This document shows positions 6,015 through 10,385 of a DNA stretch of 10,385 nt, piece after piece. The notes beneath the pieces are model-generated. The model saw only the letters and a list, made by a program, of their open reading frames with translations, had not been told where the DNA came from and did no database searches. Source of the stretch: CANHEE01 sp043777755 (GTDB lineage: Bacteria; Bacteroidota; Bacteroidia; Chitinophagales; Saprospiraceae); assembly GCA_043777755.1 (NCBI GenBank), contig JAYWHK010000129.1:1-10385 (forward strand), written 5' to 3'. How positions within the stretch are numbered: the first letter of the stretch is position 1; each line of letters starts with the position of its first letter. Both the position numbers and the translations under genes were made by a program.

Positions 6015-6929
6015 TTAATTCGTTGGATAATGAAAGAACTTAAAATTATGTATTTTTTCCCAATCAAAAACCCAATCCATTTGGAAGGAATCGTTGATAA
6101 ATTTCTCAGCATTAAATGTTGGAATAGTCGTATCGTCGTTTTTGGCAACAAGCGTAATTGGGATAAAATGTAGGTTGTTGCGTATTGCGGCACTCAATCT
6201 TTTATGACCATTAAAGACATAAAATTCTTTTTTGAAAAGAATACACTCCGCAGGGAAGTTAGCATTAAAACCATTGGTTTTTACACTTTCCAACACTTCT
6301 GCGGCAGTTCCACTTTCCAATACTTCTACTTTTACCGTCGGATAAATACGGTTAGGAGAGAGCCAAATTTTGTTGTAAGGTTCGTTTTTTTGAAATTTAT
6401 CAAACGAAAATAGAATTAAATTCGTTACTTCTTCGATTGTCGCACTTGAAGTATCAATAACAATGTCAAAATCTTTGAAAATACTTGGTTTTACACCATA
6501 ACTCTTTTCAAAACGGTTGTTTTCGCTAATTCTACGCTCTTGTTGTTCTTTGATTTTGGCTTTAATGTCTGCTGCTTGTGGCTCACCAATTCGTTTCTCG
6601 TCTTTCATCACACGAGAAGCGGTGACTTCTTCGATTGCCATTAAATAGATTTTAAAAGAAGAATTTACAAAATGCCAGCCCAAACGAGAATCCAAGATGT
6701 GAGGTTCTGATTGAAAATTGACATCTTTAAGTTTTTGGTCAATAAAGTCGTCAATTTCTTTGTTATTGTCTGTAAATTTGTTAAATTCTAAGGTATTCAT
6801 ACCTCGTTCTTGCCCTAAGCGACGTTGAATTAGACCCGTAGAAAGGTATTGAAAATTAAGGATTCGGCAGATTTCTTTGGCTACTGTACTCTTTCCACTA
6901 CCGAGGTCGCCTGTAATTGATATGTGCAT
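6015..6929 (-). CDS. Fusion of archaeal-type cytidylate-kinase-like P-loop domain and ParB-like domain
   Basis: This 304-aa protein has two recognisable parts. Residues 1 to about 178 resemble the archaeal-type (d)CMP kinase family: Walker A GDLGSGKS at 7-14, STG at 30-32, ERGMNTLEFNKF at 41-52, a DSRLGWHF substrate-site segment at 80-87, FKIYLMAIEEVTASRV at 92-107, a lid-like Arg-rich helix (EQQERRISENNRFEKSYG at 128-145) and VIDTSSATIEEV at 157-168. Residues about 186-262 resemble a ParB/sulfiredoxin-fold domain: a basic opening strand, a helix ending SVKTNGFNANFP, and FYVFNGHKRLSAAIRNN, which holds GxxRxxA at 241-247, the motif that contacts CTP in ParB. The last 40 residues are aromatic-rich and unassigned. 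The protein has no helix-turn-helix, so a chromosome-partition role is unlikely. Enzymatic activity on CMP and any nucleotide binding by the second domain are inferences. The next gene downstream is a uridine-phosphorylase-like enzyme. Confidence 0.8.
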   Translation of the reverse strand: MHISITGDLGSGKSTVAKEICRILNFQYLSTGLIQRRLGQERGMNTLEFNKFTDNNKEIDDFIDQKLKDVNFQSEPHILDSRLGWHFVNSSFKIYLMAIEEVTASRVMKDEKRIGEPQAADIKAKIKEQQERRISENNRFEKSYGVKPSIFKDFDIVIDTSSATIEEVTNLILFSFDKFQKNEPYNKIWLSPNRIYPTVKVEVLESGTAAEVLESVKTNGFNANFPAECILFKKEFYVFNGHKRLSAAIRNNLHFIPITLVAKNDDTTIPTFNAEKFINDSFQMDWVFDWEKIHNFKFFHYPTN

Positions 6930-6964
6930 TTCTTCTTAAAAATTAATGAAATAATATTAGGCTG

Positions 6965-6971
6965 CAAGGTA
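6965..6971 (-). promoter_or_regulatory. Possible -7 element (TACCTTG) before the kinase-ParB gene
   Basis: On the minus strand TACCTTG followed by CAG is one T short of the Bacteroidota -7 consensus TAnnTTTG. It lies 35 bases upstream of the start codon, in the 60-base gap after the PaaY-like gene. No well-spaced TTTG or TTG is visible for a -33 element. If real, it separates the five-gene run that ends at 1104 from the PaaY-like gene pair. Confidence 0.3.
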
Positions 6972-6989
6972 CAAATAGTTTCTCAAAAT

Positions 6990-7586
6990 TTAAAAATTTT
7001 TTATCTTATTCCAAACCTCAAACAAAACTTCTTGCGAAGGTCTATCCTCTGGCATAGAACGCAAGGGTTCGCAAGGTTTCCAATGTGTTTGCATTTCGGC
7101 AGGAAGATTTTGATACAAAGTTGTACCTTTTGTTTTCCAAGCCAACATTTCGTCGCTTACTTGGCGGACAACTCTTGCTGGGTTTCCAACAATCAAACTC
7201 CGTGCTGGAAATTTTTCATCTCCTTTTACAAATGTCATTGCCCCAACAATGGACTCGTCGCCAATTTCAGCGTTATCCATGATGACACTATTCATGCCAA
7301 TGAGTACATTTTTGCCAATATTTGCACCATGAATCACTGCGCCATGACCAATATGCGCACCTTCTTTAAGTGTCATTGTGATGCCAGGGAAAAGATGAAT
7401 CGTACAGTTTTCTTGCACATTGCAACCGTCTTCAATGACAATGCAGCCCCAGTCGCCTCGTATTGCAGCCGACGGCCCAACATACACATTTTTACCGATA
7501 ATGACATTGCCTGTCACTGCCGCCAAAGGATGCACAAATGAGCTTTCATCTACAACAGGAATGAAGCCCTTATATTCGTAAAACAT
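6990..7586 (-). CDS. paaY: PaaY/gamma-carbonic-anhydrase-like hexapeptide-repeat protein
   Basis: This 198-aa protein belongs to the left-handed beta-helix superfamily and is closest in pattern to PaaY/CaiE, trimeric zinc proteins; PaaY has thioesterase activity on hydroxylated CoA esters. Residues about 10-130 are hexapeptide turns (VTGNVIIGKNVYVGPSAAIRGD at 24-45 is characteristic). His64, His81 and His86 (TIHLFPG, HIGHGAVIHG) have the spacing of the three gamma-class metal ligands. GMNSVIMDNAEIGDESIVGAMTFV (97-120) and VGNPARVVRQVSDEMLAWK are shared with PaaY and CaiE. The C-terminal 40 residues are a helical extension. Its ATG overlaps the stop of the upstream small membrane protein gene as TAATG, so the pair is probably coupled. 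No phenylacetate or carnitine genes are nearby, so the CoA-ester role is uncertain and the protein may be a general gamma-CA relative. Confidence 0.88.
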   Translation of the reverse strand: MFYEYKGFIPVVDESSFVHPLAAVTGNVIIGKNVYVGPSAAIRGDWGCIVIEDGCNVQENCTIHLFPGITMTLKEGAHIGHGAVIHGANIGKNVLIGMNSVIMDNAEIGDESIVGAMTFVKGDEKFPARSLIVGNPARVVRQVSDEMLAWKTKGTTLYQNLPAEMQTHWKPCEPLRSMPEDRPSQEVLFEVWNKIKNF

Positions 7587-7810
7587 TAGTAAAGCCCGTC
7601 TTCTTTTTCAAAGTCTGTTCTTGCCCACATTGCCATCACGATACCGCCAACAATCATCAATAATTGTATCAAAAAGCCAACTAAACGACCTCCAAAATCA
7701 ATCCATGACAAGAACATAAATTGCGCTCCAATCAAACGCAAAACAATGGACAAAAATCCAATCGTAAAGGTTAAAAAACCTCCAATTAATAATAGTGTTT
7801 TTTTATTCAT
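7586..7810 (-). CDS. Small two-TM membrane protein, function unknown
   Basis: This is a 74-aa hydrophobic protein with two predicted membrane helices, at about 5-29 and 40-63, a short amphipathic link (SWIDFGG) and a charged C-terminus (RTDFEKEDGLY). Two helices in a hairpin would place both ends on the same side, probably the cytoplasm. I do not recognise a family. Its stop codon overlaps the start of the PaaY-like gene by one base, which supports a real gene and coupled translation. The leader contains the AGTC tandem repeat, which ends eight bases before the start codon. Confidence 0.75.
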   Translation of the reverse strand: MNKKTLLLIGGFLTFTIGFLSIVLRLIGAQFMFLSWIDFGGRLVGFLIQLLMIVGGIVMAMWARTDFEKEDGLY

Positions 7811-7817
7811 AATATAT

Positions 7818-7934
7818 AAGTCTTTTATAGTCGTAAGTCAGTAAGTCACTTTGCGTGATGCGTACTTATAGTCGTAAGTCTTTCTTAGTCGTAAGTCAGT
7901 AAGTCACTTTACGTGATGTGTACTTATAGTCGTA
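7818..7934 (+). repeat. 58-bp tandem direct repeat, two copies, AGTC-rich
   Basis: Copy 1 begins at 7818 and copy 2 at 7876, so the period is 58. The copies differ at only four positions (TA to CT near 7826, G to A at 7853, C to T at 7861). Each contains AGTCGTAAGTCAGTAAGTC, then CACTTT, a CGTGATG segment and GTACTTATAGTCGTA. ACTTA and TAAGT at the junctions and TCAC/GTGA inside each unit make short inverted repeats. A shorter relative lies at 5949-5984. There is no spacer variation or cas gene, so it is not a CRISPR. It occupies the leader of the small membrane protein gene. Confidence 0.9.
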
Positions 7935-7977
7935 ATTATCAATTATTCATTATTAATTATTAATTATTAATAATCAA
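7935..7977. repeat. AT-only low-complexity tract with ATTAATT repeats
   Basis: This tract, almost entirely A and T, includes three head-to-tail heptamers (ATTAATT, ATTAATT, ATTAATA at 7952-7972). It runs between the AGTC tandem repeat and the stop codon of the lipoprotein gene. Such tracts can act as slippage-prone spacers; nothing here shows a function. Confidence 0.65.
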
Positions 7978-8943
7978 CTACTCCCTTGGTGAAACTTTTT
8001 TATTCACTTGTGCTTCTTTTACTTTTGTATCTTTTTTAATTAAAGCAATCAATTCTTTTGCGCTTAGGGTTGAAGAATCAAAAGAAACGGTATAATAAGT
8101 CAGATTCGGCGCAACTTGGCGACCAGCTTTCATTTTCTGAGGAGTGTACGTTTTTACCCATTCTTCCAAATTAATGGCTTCACTGAACTGAACAATCAAC
8201 TCTTGCTCTCCAAAAATAGCCATATTTTTCTCAACATTCATTTTCATGTTTTCTACTACGCCTGTTACATTTTCATTGCGTTTGAATGCTTGAATTACCT
8301 CTGGCATAGAACCTTTTGTATAAGAAATTAACCAAGTATTGCTTGTTTTGTCTATGTTTTTAATGGTTTTAGTGCCGTACTGCGCTTCCAAAGTTTTTAC
8401 AATAGCTACAGCGTCAGTTCCGATTTTTGCAGATAAAATCAATTCATTTGGAGCGATTTCGCCAAAAATTGCAGGCGCATCTTCTTTTTTATACCAATTT
8501 TTATATTTGATAAAATCATCAATTTCAGAATTTAATAAAACGACATTCGTTTCATTGGGAAGTACTTTTCCATAAGCCATCGAAATGTCTTTTTTCAAAG
8601 GAAAATACAAAATATCATAACTGATACTTTGTGTTGGGTGATGATAAACGGTATGTCCTTGATTGATTTTTTTTAATAAATCTTCCAGTTTTTGGTATTC
8701 AGTTTTGTTCAACATCGTGGTGAAGCCGCCCGTTCTATCCAAACCAGAGTAGGCTTGCATTTCTAAGCGATAATCATTGTACAAAGCCAAAGTGTACATT
8801 GGTTTTTGTGGTGCTTCTGCCTTATTTATAGCATAATATTTTGCTACAGGTTTTAAATCTGCACGGGTAAATTCTCTTTTTGGCGCAGCACATGACAATA
8901 AAAAAAGTAAAAAAATAGGGAGTAACGTTGAGTTTTTAAACAT
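7978..8943 (-). CDS. Lipoprotein with DUF6438-like N-terminus and two subtilase-prodomain-like repeats
   Basis: This 321-aa lipoprotein has an SPII signal ending in LLSC (Cys18). Residues about 48-125 (YTLALYNDYRLEMQAYSGLDRTGGF) resemble the DUF6438 type of small beta domain. Residues about 166-236 and 246-316 look like two copies of the same alpha/beta unit: each opens with ELI plus a hydrophobic strand, a helix, a basic strand, an aromatic strand, a second helix with LI/VIQAFK, and ends V-x-E-x. This pattern is that of the N-terminal prodomain of fervidolysin-type subtilases (inhibitor I9-like). No protease domain follows, so the protein could be a stand-alone inhibitor or chaperone-like partner, or only share the fold. 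Possible promoter elements on the minus strand are TTG at 9070-9068 and TATTTTG at 9047-9041 (one base short of consensus). Confidence 0.8.
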   Translation of the reverse strand: MFKNSTLLPIFLLFLLSCAAPKREFTRADLKPVAKYYAINKAEAPQKPMYTLALYNDYRLEMQAYSGLDRTGGFTTMLNKTEYQKLEDLLKKINQGHTVYHHPTQSISYDILYFPLKKDISMAYGKVLPNETNVVLLNSEIDDFIKYKNWYKKEDAPAIFGEIAPNELILSAKIGTDAVAIVKTLEAQYGTKTIKNIDKTSNTWLISYTKGSMPEVIQAFKRNENVTGVVENMKMNVEKNMAIFGEQELIVQFSEAINLEEWVKTYTPQKMKAGRQVAPNLTYYTVSFDSSTLSAKELIALIKKDTKVKEAQVNKKVSPRE

Positions 8944-9055
8944 GAATTTCTTTAATTTTTGGATTTTTGAACGTAAAATATTTAATTTTTACATCACGAT
9001 TGGTGAAAATTAGTCTAATTAGATAAAATTAGTGATTAAACAAAATACGATTGTA

Positions 9056-10192
9056 CTATAAAACACTCAATTTTTTAATTATTTGTCTATTGTCAATTAC
9101 TATGCCCAACTGGTAAATTCCGCTGGACAAATGCGCAATTTCTATGCTATTTTTTCCTGCTTCAAGTTCTCCTTTTACAACGTTTTGTCCTTGCATATTT
9201 ATCAAAAAGTAAGTGCCTTTTTGAGGCGTTACAAGTGATACAAATTGGCTTGCTGGATTTGGAAACAATTGAATATCAATAAGTTGTAATTCATCAACTG
9301 CAACATAACTGGCGTTTAATATAGGGCGAAATTGAGCGACAGCATCTATCATTCTATTTTTTTGACCTTCTGTAAAAAGTGCCATGCAATCGTCACTCGC
9401 ATAATTCATAAAATTCTGAAACATGGTACTTTTACCACATTGATTAATAGGATTCTGCGGACAACCAGCAATCGGGCCCGTTTGTTTTGGCGTATCGTTC
9501 ACTTGGTCGTCACCATTGCAATCGTCGTTGCTAATACTGTTGCCCCAAAGGTGCTGCAAATTCAGAAAATGCCCAACTTCATGCGTACAAGTTCTTCCCA
9601 AATGGAAAGGAAAATTGCTCGAAGCAACGCCTTTTGTGCCAAAAAAGCGATAATCTACAACGATTCCGTCGCTTTCATCAGCTTTGATTTGGTTTGGAAA
9701 AGTAGCGTAACCTGATTTTCCATTTGGCATTTTACAAACCCAAATATTCAAGTATTTTTTGCTGTCCCAAGCGTCACGCCCTTCAATATTTGTAAAATAA
9801 ACCTTCCTTCGTTGAACGCCATTCAAAAGTGCTTTTTCTTGCCAAACATCTTTTGAAGTCGTAAAGGTTCTTGTAATTCCTGTACTTATTTTCCCTTTTG
9901 GGTCGTATTTTGCCAATTCAAAAGCAATATTGACATCTGCCGCTATATTTTTAAAATCGTTTGGCAAAAAATCTTGCTTGTTTTTTTTGCTAAAATCTTG
10001 ATTTAAAACTTCAATTTGCGAAAAAATTTGCTCGTTGGAAATATTTTCTTCATCTTCATTAAAAACAATATGAACAACCACTGGAATCGTCAATTTTTCA
10101 CCTCTATAAAATGCCAATGTTGAATGATTTTCATTCTTAACATGAACATCACTCGCCGCACAATGTTGTGCAACCAAGGTTTTTTTATTCAT
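9056..10192 (-). CDS. Secreted M43 pappalysin-type zinc metalloprotease with T9SS sorting domain (start uncertain)
   Basis: From the ATG this is 378 aa. Residues about 34-295 are the M43 metalloprotease: the zinc site HEVGHFLNLQH gives His204, Glu205, His208 and His214, and NFMNYASDDCMALFTEGQKNRM contains the Met-turn (Met262). Paired cysteines (Cys202, 225, 244, 252, 269) suggest disulfides, as in other family members. Residues about 303-378 form a T9SS type A C-terminal sorting domain (LFPNPASQF, GTYFLINMQGQNV, LSSGIYQLGIV, KKLSVL). T9SS cargo needs a Sec signal peptide, yet the protein from this ATG has none. The frame stays open upstream to a stop at 10288-10286 and encodes a hydrophobic stretch (PYILFLFVFL) just before it, but with no ATG, GTG or TTG. 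The true start is probably an ATT or ATA near 10240-10235, or the start codon is mutated. The end product would be extracellular or surface-bound. Confidence 0.88.
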   Translation of the reverse strand: MNKKTLVAQHCAASDVHVKNENHSTLAFYRGEKLTIPVVVHIVFNEDEENISNEQIFSQIEVLNQDFSKKNKQDFLPNDFKNIAADVNIAFELAKYDPKGKISTGITRTFTTSKDVWQEKALLNGVQRRKVYFTNIEGRDAWDSKKYLNIWVCKMPNGKSGYATFPNQIKADESDGIVVDYRFFGTKGVASSNFPFHLGRTCTHEVGHFLNLQHLWGNSISNDDCNGDDQVNDTPKQTGPIAGCPQNPINQCGKSTMFQNFMNYASDDCMALFTEGQKNRMIDAVAQFRPILNASYVAVDELQLIDIQLFPNPASQFVSLVTPQKGTYFLINMQGQNVVKGELEAGKNSIEIAHLSSGIYQLGIVIDNRQIIKKLSVL

Positions 10193-10240
10193 TAAAAAAA
10201 CAAATAAAAATAGAATGTATGGAAACGATGGCTTAATTAT
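10193..10240 (-). other. In-frame upstream extension encoding a signal-peptide-like segment without an AUG
   Basis: Continuing the M43 frame upstream from the ATG at 10192 reads (I)IKPSFPYILFLFVFL, joined to MNKKTLVAQHC. That gives a short basic n-region (Lys), a hydrophobic core of about 10 residues and a VAQ-type cleavage site, as in secreted Bacteroidota proteins. The only candidate initiators are ATA (10240-10238) and ATT (10237-10235). The next stop upstream is at 10288-10286. The reading is direct; use of a non-AUG start is inference. Confidence 0.6.
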
Positions 10241-10385
10241 AAATGATACGAATATTGGTTTATGATAAATTATGAATAAAATGTCTTACTATAAACTCGA
10301 TGTTCCAGTTTTTGAAATTTTAGGCATAATTTTTTTTGACACTAAAATTTTATAATTTTTTTATAATTTTTATAAAAATAAAAAA

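Noticed and set aside
6015..6929. ParB-like domain as part of a chromosome or plasmid partition system.
   Set aside because: There is no ParA partner, no helix-turn-helix domain and no parS-like site; the kinase fusion points elsewhere.
6924..7541. Long plus-strand open frame of 205 codons opposite the PaaY-like gene.
   Set aside because: It is fully antisense to a well-conserved enzyme gene, is rich in Cys/His/Phe as expected of a complementary-strand shadow, and shows no domain.
7818..7934. AGTC tandem repeat as a CRISPR array.
   Set aside because: The whole 58-bp unit is repeated with no variable spacers, there are only two copies, and no cas genes are present.
9332..9715. Plus-strand open frame of 127 codons within the M43 protease gene.
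   Set aside because: It is antisense to the zinc-binding domain and has no recognisable motif.
10281..10355. 24-codon plus-strand frame and a 12-codon minus-strand frame in the same place.
   Set aside because: Both are very short and overlap each other; nothing beyond an initial methionine supports them, although a gene remnant cannot be excluded.

Overview
This window looks like chromosomal DNA of a member of the Bacteroidota. Four things point there: an AT-rich sequence with A/T-rich leaders and no clear Shine-Dalgarno sites, a type IX secretion (T9SS) C-terminal sorting domain on a metalloprotease, Bacteroidota-style TAnnTTTG promoter elements, and two SPII lipoproteins with short lipoboxes. 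An order-level guess (Cytophagales, Saprospirales or similar) would be inference only. No rRNA, tRNA, CRISPR array, transposase or phage gene is visible.

Layout. A single plus-strand gene at 172-1101 encodes a C39-like papain-fold lipoprotein. Every other gene is on the minus strand, read from right to left. They are: an M43 pappalysin-type secreted protease (9056-10192, probably starting further upstream); a lipoprotein with two subtilase-prodomain-like repeats (7978-8943); a two-TM small protein overlapping a PaaY-type hexapeptide protein by one base (7810 to 6990); a fusion of an archaeal-type cytidylate-kinase-like P-loop domain with a ParB-like domain (6015-6929); a uridine-phosphorylase-like enzyme (5073-5942); an ECF sigma factor that starts with TTG six bases after the phosphorylase stop (4518-5066); its zinc-finger/TM/TPR anti-sigma-like partner (3049-4395); and a secreted GH20 beta-N-acetylhexosaminidase (1104-2987).

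How the genes may work together. The run 6929 to 1104 has five co-directional genes with gaps of 72, 6, 122 and 61 bases and could be one transcription unit or a set of linked units. Two members point to pyrimidine nucleotides: the uridine phosphorylase and the CMP-kinase-like/ParB-like fusion, whose second domain carries the GxxRxxA motif that contacts CTP in ParB. An ECF sigma/anti-sigma pair is coupled directly behind them. The remaining genes serve the envelope or exterior: a glycosidase, a T9SS protease and two lipoproteins.

Intergenic DNA. Three gaps hold related AGTC-rich repeats, one of them a 58-bp tandem duplication. A perfect 14-bp inverted repeat overlaps the anti-sigma stop codon. 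The points most worth checking are the kinase-ParB fusion, the hidden signal peptide with no AUG upstream of the M43 protease, the TTG-started sigma factor, and the dispersed AGTC repeat family.
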